The notes below the pieces were generated by a model, which was given only the letters and a program-made list of their open reading frames with translations, was not told the DNA's origin and ran no database searches. Made by a program: the position numbers and the translations under genes. A stretch of 64,000 bases of DNA from Oegoconia quadripuncta. Taxonomy: Eukaryota > Arthropoda > Insecta > Lepidoptera > Autostichidae. The stretch lies in assembly GCA_949316235.1 (NCBI GenBank), contig OX438752.1, positions 2,937,001 through 3,001,000 of the forward strand. The letters run 5' to 3'. The first letter of the stretch is position 1. Each line of letters begins with the position of its first letter. This document shows positions 24,901 to 33,794 of the stretch, piece after piece.

Positions 24901-25278
24901 ACACCTCACACCTATAACGCTATAAACACAAATGGAAATAAAAACATGACAAATTTTTCCATAGTTCCGATGGGTGTGAAAGGTCACGAGATATACATTA
25001 GAGCTGGGAGCCCGACCACGGAGCCGACACGCGCCACGACTCTCCGTTCCTCTTCTCTATCATTTTCTAGTGATGAATTTATTCAAGCTCAACAACAGTT
25101 AGCCCGGTGGGCGAGTGAAGACGCGGTGCCGGCGGCGGCCCGCGCGGCCCGCGAGTACTTCCCCTCGCCCCCGGACAGCTCCGGCACGGGGTCGGGCAGC
25201 GTCGCCCCCCGCCCGCCCCCCCTCGCGTCGCCACCTGCGTCCGCGTCGTCCAGCGCCTTCCCCGAGTACAAACACTGA
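3757..25278 (+). CDS. mmd: ADAM11/22/23-type membrane protein (mind-meld-like), 3' part, multi-exon
   Basis: Reconstructed by hand from splice sites. Exons: 3757-3907, then 7417-7522 or 7722-7821, then 9406-9555, 10345-10419, 11415-11473, 15684-15892, 16901-17268, 20792-21031 and 25002-25278. With either transmembrane exon the sum is a multiple of three (1635 or 1629 nt) and ends at TGA. The first exon has a Cys pattern ending CVCSQAWTGPDC, matching the EGF module just before the membrane in ADAM11/22/23; the juxtamembrane tail contains PPYVKKP, and vertebrate ADAM22 has a similar YVKKP there. Members of that subfamily are catalytically dead neuronal surface proteins (established knowledge); the Drosophila member is mind-meld. 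The prodomain, metalloprotease-like and disintegrin exons are not in the window. The tail is Ser- and Glu/Arg-rich with no recognised domain. Orthology is inferred from the short EGF and juxtamembrane match and the gene layout; the far tail alone would not identify it. Confidence 0.75.
4162..4631. mobile_element. MITE with 29-bp terminal inverted repeats
   Basis: The left end acaacatgtaacagaattaa and the sequence that follows it are repeated inverted at 4603-4631. The interior has no coding signature. Confidence 0.6.
5805..6074 (+). repeat. tRNA-derived SINE family 1, near full length
   Basis: Structure: tRNA-like head (box A tggtgtagtgg, box B ggttcgaatcc, then ccgctaggggcatat); a body with gtgatgaatacggacatgtg and cccgagttatggatg; and a 3' end catctggtatccacaacaca ... 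ctagatggcgctgtgtgtat. Eleven copies occur in the window. Confidence 0.85.
6641..6815 (+). repeat. tRNA-derived SINE family 1, truncated
   Basis: Begins inside the tRNA-like head (ctgctaaaccgaaaggtcgc) and lacks the final ctagatggcgctg block. Confidence 0.75.
7417..7522 (+). CDS. mmd: Transmembrane exon A (alternative to exon B)
   Basis: The acceptor cccctctcttacag and the donor AG|GTAACA bound 106 nt (2 + 34 codons + 2). It encodes EHRGNKMSTMN, then a helix of about 22 hydrophobic residues (MVLLLLGVVLSVFVGFAW) ending in CAYCFR, with the basic stop-transfer continuing as KK from the next exon. Joined to 3907 it begins with Gly. The start and end phases equal those of exon B 200 bp downstream, and the end of the encoded peptide resembles exon B (CAYCFR against SALCYR). 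Confidence 0.8.
7722..7821 (+). CDS. mmd: Transmembrane exon B (alternative to exon A)
   Basis: The acceptor ctctttgggcgcag and the donor ACAG|GTCAGT bound 100 nt (2 + 32 codons + 2). It encodes NYHGSN, then TVFLVAVLMSVVGGVFIVFA and a final LSALCYR, a complete single-pass helix. Joined to 3907 it begins with Glu. Including both A and B shifts the frame: B would be read without a membrane helix and the following exon would stop after about eight codons. The two are therefore predicted to be mutually exclusive. Confidence 0.78.
7950..8440. promoter_or_regulatory. CpG-rich intronic block after the alternative exons
   Basis: Base composition jumps to high GC and CpG in the middle of the intron between exon B and 9406. 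It contains three tandem copies of ggtaccggtactc-like sequence (about 8150-8180) and three of cgcctca (about 8190-8210). There is no open frame with good splice sites. It could be an internal promoter, a splicing-control region or an old insertion; nothing in the sequence settles which. Confidence 0.3.
9406..9555 (+). CDS. mmd: ADAM-like cytoplasmic juxtamembrane exon
   Basis: Bounded by cacgcctgcatcag and AG|GTACGG; 150 nt (1 + 49 codons + 2). It encodes KKSTLTKFDPPYVKKPIAKS followed by a Ser/Asn-rich stretch. The Lys-rich start is the stop-transfer signal for either transmembrane exon, and PPYVKKP resembles the YVKKP juxtamembrane motif of vertebrate ADAM22. Phase fits both exon A and exon B. 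Confidence 0.8.
10345..10419 (+). CDS. mmd: ADAM-like cytoplasmic exon (75 nt)
   Basis: Bounded by ctctatcatttcag and CC|GTAAGTT. It encodes RGDSQRVIFRHGNHMTGPGN ASRYP in the only frame continuous with the exons on either side. At 75 nt it is frame-preserving, so it could be a cassette exon without disturbing the rest of the tail. Confidence 0.7.
11415..11473 (+). CDS. mmd: ADAM-like cytoplasmic exon (59 nt)
   Basis: Bounded by ttttgtaatttcag and G|GTAAAT. It encodes EHKQMKRVHSGSEDEPTHS, a short basic then acidic, Ser-rich stretch. Start and end phases differ, so skipping it would shift the frame; it is probably constitutive. Confidence 0.7.
11499..12322. mobile_element. DNA-transposon-like element with ~70-bp inverted ends, carrying other repeats
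   Basis: Starts acagggtgatttttaatt and ends with the complement; both ends continue through agatatgcatgtactgagga and caactttcccaaa. Inside are a short 'acttaacatcagg' repeat (11597-11672), a LINE-like 3' tail with (gatt)n at about 12035-12058, and a family A MITE fragment (about 12155-12200). Confidence 0.6.
12531..12793 (-). mobile_element. MITE family A, partial copy
   Basis: Reverse-complement match to most of 2370-2689 (ctcaagattgagaacag ... gcatctcgggtg), with one decayed end. Confidence 0.65.
12801..13340 (-). mobile_element. LINE 3' end with (GATA)n tail (copy 1)
   Basis: Reverse complement of 36290-36840 at high identity, ending in the same tetranucleotide tail. Non-LTR elements that end in microsatellites rather than poly(A) are typical of the CR1/Jockey groups. 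Confidence 0.75.
13455..13650 (-). mobile_element. LINE-like 3' end with (TTTG)n
   Basis: On the minus strand it ends aataaagcgtttacaaac. It shares the ccaaccctata/agagagcactcttccag type of block with 10870-10985. Confidence 0.5.
13840..14500 (+). repeat. Possible LTR end with primer-binding-site-like sequence
   Basis: ccacattggcgcccaac at about 14406-14422 resembles the junction of an LTR ending in CA with a gypsy-type primer-binding site. Just upstream, ctactcctga (14363) pairs with tcaggagtag (14394). No second LTR or pol reading frame is present. Confidence 0.25.
14942..15212 (+). repeat. tRNA-derived SINE family 1
   Basis: Near full length from the accagtttggtgtagtggtt head to the ctagatggcgctgtgtgtat 3' end. 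It lies in the intron before 15684. Confidence 0.85.
15442..15587. mobile_element. MITE family A, compact 146-bp copy
   Basis: Perfect ends ggcccgtattaataaa and their complement, flanked by ATA on both sides (probable 3-bp target duplication). It lies about 95 bp before the acceptor of the exon at 15684. Confidence 0.75.
15684..15892 (+). CDS. mmd: ADAM-like cytoplasmic exon (209 nt)
   Basis: Bounded by caacaattccag and AAG|GTACGA. It encodes GEEDIAFIDVNPNSMTKLPE, then KGILKKHGYG, then an acidic Ser/Gln-rich run ending DMEYKFK. The phase agrees with 11473 (Gly codon split 1/2) and ends in phase 0. No known domain was recognised. Confidence 0.78.
16622..16709 (+). repeat. Short dispersed repeat ('acttaacatcaggtg' family)
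   Basis: Contains ttcggcctcatcttcactta then acatcaggtgagattgaggt and an A-rich tail. Confidence 0.65.
16901..17268 (+). CDS. mmd: ADAM-like cytoplasmic exon (368 nt)
   Basis: Bounded by ccctatttccag and CC|GTAAGTG. It encodes DLNGYHENIIVALKTAAAQR, a charged Arg/Glu segment likely to be helical (EKIHEAELRRQRAGEEEDD), RIRNLEDLIRQLEHHSSRHM and SPSGSEDIRMSETEADRH. It is GC-richer than the flanking introns, as expected of coding DNA. A tRNA-SINE copy begins about 40 bp after its donor. Confidence 0.8.
17308..17575 (+). repeat. tRNA-derived SINE family 1 beside an exon donor
   Basis: Same head and tail as the other copies; the head box B is degraded (gttggaatcc). It starts about 40 bp after the donor of exon 16901-17268. 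Confidence 0.8.
17866..17950 (+). repeat. Short dispersed repeat ('acttaacatcaggtg' family)
   Basis: ccaccttcgacctcatcttc then acttaacatcaagtgtaatt and an A-rich tail. Confidence 0.65.
18936..19600 (-). pseudogene. LINE 3' end with C-terminal ORF remnant and (TTTTGA)n tail
   Basis: The - strand frame 19458-19183 reads HSLNTRNKNKIEIPQFRLSK, then FVGHSIRFYNKIPEHVLSL and FKRHIKETLCKKGYYRIDDY, the familiar C-terminus of insect non-LTR reverse-transcriptase proteins. The same 3' end is found in + orientation at 43978-44341. Confidence 0.8.
19720..19800 (-). repeat. Short dispersed repeat ('acttaacatcaggtg' family)
   Basis: Reverse orientation: ccctcaatcacacctcatgttaagtgaag.. with the T-rich end at its left. 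Confidence 0.6.
20305..20515 (+). repeat. GC-rich LINE-like fragment
   Basis: Shares ggttatgtgggact ... accactaaaacccc with 38350-38600 and contains a tandem pair around ggacctgggaacgc/gcggttccaggtcc. Probably the 5' or ORF1 region of a non-LTR element; the family was not identified. Confidence 0.4.
20526..20735 (+). repeat. tRNA-derived SINE family 2 (copy 1)
   Basis: Head agtgtagtggatagtgaccc with ggttgcgggttcgcatccc; 3' end ttatctagtatccatagt ... gggactagatgattggtgta. A second copy is at 32927-33155. It ends about 57 bp before the exon at 20792. Confidence 0.8.
20792..21031 (+). CDS. mmd: ADAM-like cytoplasmic exon (240 nt), GC-rich
   Basis: Bounded by ctcgtatttccag and AAAG|GTGAG. In the frame continuous with the previous exon it reads RCRGRMAGEEEPRFGYPRFR, then a Gly/Pro/His-rich stretch, then DDDALYETADAERLRDAPDSE. 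Of two long open frames only this one stays open to the donor, and it matches the upstream phase. A different tRNA-SINE family ends about 50 bp before the acceptor. Confidence 0.75.
21440..21760 (+). repeat. Dispersed repeat with gggggcac/gtgccccc hairpin
   Basis: catttgacggccgcatt ... gcatgatcggaaccctacga is shared with 10750-10830 and 44385-45190. A perfect 8-bp stem with a 4-nt loop (ggca) occurs at about 21655-21674. A subterminal hairpin of this kind suggests a Helitron-like non-autonomous element, but the ends were not defined. Confidence 0.4.
23342..23569 (+). pseudogene. Truncated OTU-type cysteine protease ORF
   Basis: Starts MSIILKDDDELSGYQVVGMS KDGSCLFHSISFLVYG. The D-G-x-C-L-F-x-x-x-S block is the catalytic-Cys motif of OTU proteases, here at about residues 22-31. 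Homology ends around residue 47, where the reading frame runs into a palindrome (23481-23528). OTU domains occur in host deubiquitinases and in several large transposon families; the setting of inverted repeats favours a mobile origin (inference). The catalytic His part is missing. Confidence 0.6.
23532..24173. repeat. Large inverted repeat, 234-bp arms, 173-bp spacer
   Basis: 23532-23765 and 23939-24173 are near-identical inverted copies; the same 70-residue frame can be read from both arms without difference. It abuts the OTU fragment on the left. Confidence 0.9.
24631..24716 (-). repeat. Repeat with ggtcaccggtgacc palindrome (copy 2)
   Basis: Reverse-orientation match to 1999-2085, with cggtcaccggtgaccg at 24679-24694 and tgaaaatcaattgttt beside it. 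Confidence 0.6.
25002..25278 (+). CDS. mmd: ADAM-like last coding exon, tail C-terminus
   Basis: The frame AGSPTTEPTRATTLRSSSLS ... QAQQQLARWASEDAVP ... SAFPEYKH ends at TGA 25278 and has strongly coding-like, GC-rich composition. Phase continuity with 21031 requires acceptor acattag|A at 25001. The better-looking acceptor ttttccatag at 24964 gives the wrong phase and a stop after about 12 codons. The exact start is therefore uncertain: either the weak site is used or a small exon is missing between 21.0 and 24.9 kb. Confidence 0.65.
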
Positions 25279-25460
25279 CCGCGCTCCCGCCGCGCTGCCG
25301 CTGCCGCGCCACCGAACTCTGACACCGGCCCCGCGTAGCCTCTAGTTCATATATCGAGCTGCGATTGCACAGTTAGGGTTATCACGTTAACGAATAGTTT
25401 AACCGTTAGTTAATGAACACAATAAATCTTCTCACGCGTAGCTAAATTAAATAAAGGTAT
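25279..25460 (+). other. Probable 3' UTR of the ADAM-like gene with poly(A) signals
   Basis: After the TGA there is GC-rich sequence that becomes AT-rich, with AATAAA at 25421-25426 and 25450-25455. A perfect 8-bp GC stem (25480-25487 with 25500-25507, 12-nt loop) follows. CpG-rich, non-repetitive sequence runs on to about 26.1 kb, so a longer UTR is possible. Confidence 0.45.
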
Positions 25461-26276
25461 AGTGATTACGATCGTAGACCGGCGGCGATTCGCCGATACG
25501 CCGCCGCATGTGAATACATTAATAGTTATTTGTTAGCGAACCGTTTAATGTAAATATTATTGGACTATGAATATTAATTGCACAGTTTATATAATATACG
25601 ATATTACTATGACTGATGATAAATTTAGAATTAACGATGTTGAATGTGAGAGCCGATTCGGTGGAATGTGTCGCTGCCGCGCCGCCGGGGGGCGGTATAT
25701 GTTGTGTTGAAATGTGTAATAATTATATTCGTTCCATTATATCGATACGCTTTATAACTCTATCTTTGTTCGAGAGCCGGTGTCCCGCGGTGGTGCGACA
25801 GGTTGTATGTAACTACTCGTATAAGTAAGACTTATCGTTTTATGTAGTGTTAAGAAGTTGTACGGTGCCGAGGTCCTGTGAGACGTCGAGTTCGCTTCCG
25901 TTACACTTCAGGCAGGCGAGGCTCAAATAGCTTTCCAATTAGATAGGCGATTAACAAATTGAGCTAATAATCATAAGCAAAGCTTTAATGTAACATGTGT
26001 TAGAGGGTGTTAATGTCTTTGCCAGTGGCCGAGCTCGACGTCGAGGTAGATCTGTGAATGTTTTGTCATAGTTTGGAACATTGGACGGTGACTAAGGGTT
26101 CAGATGAGCTACGATACATAATTGTACTTTCCAAGAAATCTAATTATAGGAGACATGAGTGCTGTGTTCAATTGAAGTGTCAATAATTTCACAAGACAGT
26201 TGGTATACTGTCCATCCAAATACGCAGTCATGTCTAGGTGCAGTCGGCGTCATACTAGGTCATATAGGACTATTTT

Positions 26277-26890
26277 ACATACTCGTCCATACAGGAGTAT
26301 GTTACATGATCATTTGTACAGAACTAGTATACATACTCTTTCATAATTCATTTGTGTACTCGTTCATACATTGGTATTTTGTATACTCATTCTTCATACA
26401 GGACTATTTGACATACTCGTCCATACAGAGGTATGGTACATAATTGTGTATGTACAGAACTAAAACACATACTCATTCGATTATGAATGAGTATGATTAT
26501 AAATGAGTATTGTTATCCATTAGGATTTGCTTACTCGTTCATACGGGAGTATTTTATATACTCATTCTTCACACAGCACTATTTGACATACTCGTCCATA
26601 CAGAGGTATGGTACCTAATTGTGTAGGTACAGAACTAAAACACATACTCATTCGATTATGAATGAGTATGTATATAAATGAGTATTGTAATCCATTAGGA
26701 TTTGCTTACTCGTTCATACGGGGGTATTTTCTATACTCATTCTTCATACAGAATGATTTGACATACTCGTCCATACAGAGGTATGATACATAATTATGTA
26801 GGTACAGAACTGAAACACATACTCATTCGATTATGAATGAGTATGTATATGAATGTGTATGTATATGAATGAGAATGTAATCGATTAGGA
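26277..26890. repeat. 175-bp tandem repeat with internal hairpins (3 clear copies)
   Basis: acatactcgtccatacagag recurs at 26411, 26586 and 26761, exactly 175 bp apart, with a diverged copy near 26277. Each unit carries catactcatt-cgattatg-aatgagtatg, a perfect 10-bp stem, at 26468, 26643 and 26818. The unit is built from gtatgaacgagt-like words in both orientations. Confidence 0.85.
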
Positions 26891-28779
26891 TTCGGAATAG
26901 CCCCAGGAGCAAAATGTCATCTCATATTAATTTAAGCTTAAATAACGTAAGCATACTTTAATATTGTCTCCGTTGGAAGTTTTGCAAATTATTCACTAAA
27001 AACTCTTGGAGTAACCAATAAAGACGTCTGTTCAAAGATTACCATAGAGTGTGTTTGACAGCCGATAATATTGTTTTTAAGTCAAACATTATTGTTTTTA
27101 ATAAGTCACTTGCCCAGAATACGAGACGCAATAGGTTGCCTATCGAGGCGAGTGAATAATGCATCGTAGCAGACTAATGTATATTGTGTGTATAGTGCTC
27201 AATATTTTTAGAGATCAAATAGTATGTGATAAGAATCTTGTTCATTAAAACAAAGATCACTGAAATATAATCAGCACATTTTTTTAAATTTATCTATTTC
27301 AATTGTTGCCGCGTATGCGTAAGATAATTAGTTTGTAATCTCTATACTCGTGCGGTATAATATGAATGGAATCAAACATAAGATCCGTGACAGAATAGAC
27401 GTAGATAATGTCAATCACTTTAAAAGCAATTAATTAAATATTATATAAATAGATTCTGTATGACTTACTTATAGACGTCCAAAAGTATTGACGACTATTT
27501 CAGTTACACCTAAAGTTATGACGCCGACTTCACCACGTTCTAACTGCTTCAGCAGTGCTAGTTAAACCGAAGCCTCTCTACGAAGCCACGAGATTCTATC
27601 TTGCTTCTCTCTTGTTCGTGGCCGTGATAGCAAACTTCTATTTCATGTCAATGTAGAGAGGTTACCGATCGAGCTAGCCCCGTTGAACCGCGTTTTAGTA
27701 GTTCATTTTACGTTTGAAATACAGCTCATCTGTCGAAACTCTACGGTTTATATGTGCAATCAGTTTCAAAATTGCAGCCATAGTCTCAAATTTAAATGAA
27801 AAACACCTTTAGTTCTTGTGCCGTAGAGTACTTCATAACTTTTTTATGATTAAGTGGATACGCGTTTGACCACAATCTCGCCTGATGGAAGTAAATGTGG
27901 CCGAGATGAAGCTCGCGATTTCAATAGATCACTCTACTCTTGAAGATCCCAAAGATTCTGGAAAGACTGACGCTCCATGCCTTCGCTGTTCGCATTAAGA
28001 ATGAAGAATCGAACCGCTTAGTGCGAATGTTCGGTTGGAAGTCCGAAGATGAAATGGCGATGGTGGAGTATGTTATATAATTCCAACGTACACTCACCGA
28101 AATGCATCCTGTAATAGATTGAAAGACAGGCGGCCTTGCGACGGTGTTCCTCTGCAATTTAGCAGTCATCGTGTTGGCATAAATACACAGGTTTTGGGGA
28201 AAAAAAATTGAAGTTGCGACTATGACTGCAATGTTGATCCTGAATAATGAAGTTTGTATGCAAAGCAGTATGGCAGTCAGGAGGTGGGCGACTAACCGTC
28301 CCCGGAGAGTAAACCATCGATTCCATATACATCACCTCTCCGAAATGGCGCCCTACTTCATGCAATAATATTTTTTATGATCGATCGCCTTGAAATTATA
28401 AATAACATAACACCAAACACGTGTACTATAAGTCGAAATATATTGTCATTGATTAATAACGATTCATATAGCTTTAATTCAGTGATCTCGTACGGTCAGC
28501 CTCAAAAGTGTATTCGCAGTTAATATTAATTAATTTTGTATTTAAGAAGAATGAACTGTAATGAATGATATTGCAATATTTTATTAAACACTGTTTACGA
28601 TTTGATCCAATTCAGGGATAAATTCAAGAGTTTATCCGTTAATTGAAAGTCCATTTAGAAAAAAAATTAGATTATCCAGAACAGGCTCCCCTACACATTT
28701 GCGTGATATAGTTATTCACCGAATTATTCAGTGTTGTGAATCTATATTATCGAGTAGCCGACCGTATATAAATCATTTT
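26891..28779. other. Non-coding flank with one dispersed repeat
   Basis: No supported gene. 27846-28060 holds a repeat (gtttgaccacaatctcgcct, then gaagatgaagctcgcga-type and agactgacgc blocks) that recurs at 35525, 36866, 52800 and 53165. Confidence 0.6.
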
Positions 28780-28975
28780 GACGACCTGTTTGATGGTCAC
28801 TAGTCGCGGGATCGAATCCCGCTAAGGGCATATGTTTGTATGATAAATGCGGACATGGTGTACCAGAGTTATGGGTGTTAAAATTAAACATGTATTCATG
28901 TATTTTATCTACCATCTGGTATCCTTATTACAATCCTACTTGTTTTGAACTAGGTGGTTTTGTGTAAGGATATTA
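28780..28975 (+). repeat. tRNA-derived SINE family 1, shortened head
   Basis: acgacctgtttgatggtcac followed by gcgggatcgaatcccgctaa; internal deletion of the head and a diverged 3' end. Confidence 0.7.
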
Positions 28976-31445
28976 ATTGATTTAGTGTTGTTTTATATCG
29001 GTCATCTGCAAAAAAAAATATATTATTGCAAGGTTCAATTTTCTTAGATCCTGAAATTTATTTTGCCCCGGACTGCAATATTATTTTGACGCCGACTGTA
29101 CCACCGTGCACGAAAATTCTAAAACTACCTGTATACAGTACGCATATTCTAAAATGTCAATGTGAATAAAAGTTATTTCGATTTTATCAGAATATCTATG
29201 TATATTAAACGAATTTACGCAAACCCGACGTAGGAGATGATGTATGTTAACATAACATGTTATACGTTTGTTTATTATGTTGTGACAATTTAGAACGTTA
29301 TGGTTTCGCGATTACGCTAGGTTAGGTGGCCCGGCCACGAATGTAACTCGTAGATTATTGTAAATTTAAACGTAAAAACGTAAATAAACTCGACATGCAC
29401 ATAGCAAGATCCGGTGCGATGCTCACTGGCGCTATGATGCCATGTTTCCAAGTAATTAATCTCATAGATATTCGTTAATAAGTAAGTCTAAATACTTAGA
29501 TACTATAAACACGTACAGGGTAGATGTTAATTGCAATACTCTGTAGCTGGGGGCGGCACTCGCCGGCGTTGCGGATTACGACGCGTGCGTCCGTCAGAAC
29601 GGGACGCGTGTAGCGGGCGTAAAAGTAGCCATGTCGTTCTCACGCGCTACACGCATCTCACTCTAGCTTACGACGGTGGCGGACGCTTGCGTCCAACAGC
29701 GAAGGGCTTGCATCCTATGACTTTTTTAAATCGTCAGGAAAATAATATAGATCAATTGATTCTGATTTTCTTTTGGGAAGAAATGGGATAGTTTAGTAGG
29801 GTAGTTTCATTGTTTCATTGTCCGCTAATGTTCATTGTTTCACTTGACTGAGTCAAATCTCATGATCTCAGTAACAAATATGTCATAATATGAACGTCTA
29901 TTATCCCTTGAGTAGGACAATGAAACAATTAAGTAAGCCAGTATCCCACTACAATATATTATCCCTCTATCCCAATGAAAAATCAGTCAAAAATTCATCT
30001 GAGTAGTACCTACTCAAAATATTTTTTCTGATTCTAATAATAGCTTTATTTGTAACTAAATAAATAATAATAATCTTATAACTGAACCCATGATACTAGG
30101 TGACAATCTATTAATGTTTTCCTGACGATATAAAATCTCATGCGGTTTTGACGTGAGACGTGACCTTGACTCAAAGTCCGAAAAGTCACTAAAATCGTGG
30201 CCCCAATAGTCGCCCTCGCTGCGGTATCCACATCACGTGTACCCTTAACCGAATTTTGTGGTGGAACCTAGACATTAAAGACGCAGTTATGTCCACAAAG
30301 GAAATGATATTAAATAGGAACATGTAAATCAGAGGAGAAATTGCGTATGTGCACTTTCACGTTGTAAATACATACTAAGTGAAACAACACAATGGTGCGC
30401 TTCGAGTCACGGACATTACAATTTGTCAAAGCCGTTCCAAATGTTATATCGCAATATACAGAGCTAACATATTCACAGTGATAATAAAATTAAAAGAGGA
30501 AGATTTACCTAGTGGCTGAAATTAATTGACGTCAATTTGAAATTAGTGGCAGCTCGCTCGAAAACAACATGACAATTTAATAAATGAAACGCAAGATGGC
30601 GTAGTTATTTATGTCATCCGTAACATCACTATCAAGGCGCTTACGAAATTTGGAACGGCTGTGAAAATAAAGTGTTAATGACGTGTCTCGGAATACACCC
30701 CTTATTGGACGGGCCAGAGCTGCCAACATTCTAAATAAAATTCCTCACATACCCGCCTGTTTTTTAATCTGCGCAGATTCCATTCAGCGGTCAACATAGA
30801 CGGTTACAGACCGCAACTACTCTTGGATTGCCCAGCTTTGGTCCGCCCAATACACTATTTCCTTACATAATATATACCACATTGTGCTCTTATGTTGTAA
30901 ACATTTTTGACAAAACTGCCATTAAATTTAGGATAATAATCAATAATCATAGAAAATCATTGAAAAGAAAAACTTATTGAAATAAATAGATGTTTCTAGA
31001 TCGTATAGAACTGAGTGACTTATTAATAGGTTCATAATCTGTGACGATCGTTGACATTTATTGCAATGTAATATAGTGTAACTCTCAACGATTATAATAG
31101 CGCTCGTAATGCCAAAATGTAGATGATAAATTATACATTATAAAGACCACAAAATCGGTTAGGTGTCAAGCGAGTGCCGTACATCCAGTAGGCGTCCCTT
31201 CGCGCGTTGTATATCCCCAGACCTGCCTGTGCCAAAGTAGCCATGATATTCAAATTGGTCAGTTTTACAGCAAACTTTCTGACGTCTGTTTGGTCATTGA
31301 GAGATAATCAAATATTGATGAAATTAAACATAGCGACATTTTCACAGCATCCTCCAAGTCAGTAAATTCAAGAGATAATTATATGAATTACGTGTAACCT
31401 ACACATATGGGTAGCAAATTACCTCCCACTAGCCTCGCGAATATA
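28976..31445. other. No supported gene; GC-rich patch at 29530-29710
   Basis: Mostly AT-rich unique-looking sequence. About 180 bp at 29530-29710 is CpG-rich with gacgcgtgtagcg and cgcgctacacgc as partial inverted repeats; its 86-codon open frame has no recognisable product. Confidence 0.4.
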
Positions 31446-31758
31446 TTAGGTCCTTACCTGTGAAATTGGCGTTTTGTATGAAGAATTTCATTAAGACGGT
31501 TTTCTCCATACGAACATTTTTGATTTTTTTTTGGGAACGGTAAATCCAAATTTAGCTAAACTTTGTGTGTATAATCGGATAACATTAAGTTAAGTATTGG
31601 CAGCATTAATTTTTAAAAGTAACCACTTTATAAAAGCTTCGGCGAATCTAAGAAATGATTATGGGAAGCACATGAAAAGAGCTCTGTTCAATTTTTTTTT
31701 ATTATGTGATTTAGTCCAGTAATTAAAAAATATTTCATGTGAAACCTTGAAATAACAA
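31446..31758 (+). mobile_element. Mariner-type MITE (family E), 3' truncated, without insertion
   Basis: Begins TA|ttaggtccttacc and continues as in 56959-57460 (gaaattggcgttttgtatga), but lacks the right end. It shows the uninterrupted sequence gaagcacatgaaaagagct. Confidence 0.7.
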
Positions 31759-32926
31759 CCTAACCTAATCTACCTACTGTTTTTTCTCGCAACAAGAATA
31801 AAATGTTGTAAAACCGACAACTTGAGTAAGGTGCTCGCAAAGCTCTATTGTCGTTCAGATGCAAATAGAATTGTTTCTGGCATGCAATATTATAGATAGA
31901 GTGAGGTGGTCGTAACGCCCGGTAGACTCACTTTGACTTAGGTATTGTTTGTTGACTATACTGTCTCAGGGTGACCACACGGATGCAATAATGCAGACGA
32001 ATGAACTGCTCGCATGACTCTAAAAAGACGTTACCAGGGATTTGTTTGCTGTAAGGCTACACTGAAATTTGTGAATAATTTTAAACAAGAATGTAGATAC
32101 CGTGTCTAATTTTAGTCCGTCTCGAAAAAGTCTGGATAAGTGAAAAAGAAATCCTATTTTAAAATTGTAATCATAAAAAAAATACTTAGTTTGTCAGAAT
32201 AGCTTGTATTTAATTTAATTAATATATCAGATTTTTTCAAGATGGCCGAAAATGATACCTGGTAACCAGTGATATTTACAAACTATCAATATATATGACT
32301 CTCATATACAAATTACAACTCTGGCCAAAATTAAAGTCGCTAATCTCAGATATATTTGTGATCTTAACCATGAATCTGATGTCTATCTAAAACTTCATGT
32401 TAAAGATATAAAATGTCCTTTTAACATCTTCAAGACGCGACGGTTGCCTGGTCCTAGATGCTGACATATTGCGATATTTTTCGATGTCTCCAATTTAATG
32501 TTTCTGAATCACTGAATTTTTATACTTAATACAAAATGTTGTAAAAAGATCTCTAAAGATTCGATAATAAAGTCGTCATATTGCAGACCACCCACTCCTA
32601 GGCCTAAAATACGCAGAGAGCGCTGTTCGATAAAACATCGAGAAATTGCTCACTTTAACTACCACGTCTTATTCGCGTGGTATGGATACTTCAGAACATT
32701 AACATGTACATACAAAGTCACAATTATACACGCCTATTGGAGTACGTGGTTAATGCGTGTTATGAATATGAATGTGTGTAGTTTCATATGCGTCATATGA
32801 ATGTAGTTTCAGTTTCATTTTGTAAATGACTAATCTATTTATAATTTTGTACATAAAGAATCTCATGATAAATATCTAGCTTCTAGCAGTATGAACCTAC
32901 TAACAAACTATATGATATTTTTAATT
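31759..32926. other. No gene or clear repeat seen
   Basis: AT-rich; only short open frames without coding character. Confidence 0.4.
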
Positions 32927-33155
32927 GACGATCGATTGGTGTAGTGGATAGCGACCCTGTCAGCGAAGCCAACGGTTGCGGGTTCGAATCCCGCGAGGGG
33001 TAAATGTTTGTGTGATGAATACGAATATTTATTCCCGAGTCATGGATATTTATATAAATATTTGTATACTTATGTTTATCCGTTATCTAGTATCCATAGT
33101 ACCAGCTTTGCTTAGTTTGGGACTAGATGATTAGTGTAAGTGTTCGAAATATTTT
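32927..33155 (+). repeat. tRNA-derived SINE family 2 (copy 2)
   Basis: Intact box A (ggtgtagtggatagcg) and box B (ggttcgaatcc), same 3' end as 20526-20735. Confidence 0.85.
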
Positions 33156-33794
33156 TTATTTTTTATTTATTTAAATTTGATTGTTGGTATGCAAGTTAAT
33201 AATCATGAACAAAATTAGAGTAATTTTTATTTTCCATATAAAATCTCCACTGTTTATATTTGCATAGATATTTATCATAAGGGTATACGTACAAATCTTA
33301 AATCAATAATGGTTTTCCAAATGACAATAAAAAATAACAGCCTCGACAGATGGCGCAGTTTTAAAGTCATGTGTCAAAATCAAAGACAAAAATCTGTTAT
33401 TTACTATTTGGTCGGTTTTAATTATTATCATGATTGATGAAGTGATGATTAAGCCACAGATTAATAATGAATGCTGTATTTATCGATGGAAATTTGACTT
33501 TACTACAACGTCATCTATTTGCAATGGTTAGAACCTTCGGTTCTTTTTTTAAATTGTCGCTCTGAAAACCTCTCATTGTGTCGTTTACAAATGAAAATGG
33601 AATTACAGAAATTCGATCGTAAGCGCCATTATAACTTAAGGGTGAGCGATAATGACACCTCTAAAATATCGATATATCTATGTTTGTAATAAGATATCTG
33701 ATTATCGATAATAACATAACAAAATATATTATTATTATTATTATAACACTTTATTGCATACACAAAAAAAGAAAACAATTACAGTGATAAATGA

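Noticed and set aside
29531..29791. 86-codon GC-rich frame as a gene
   Set aside because: Frame openness is explained by GC content; no start context, homology or splice signals.
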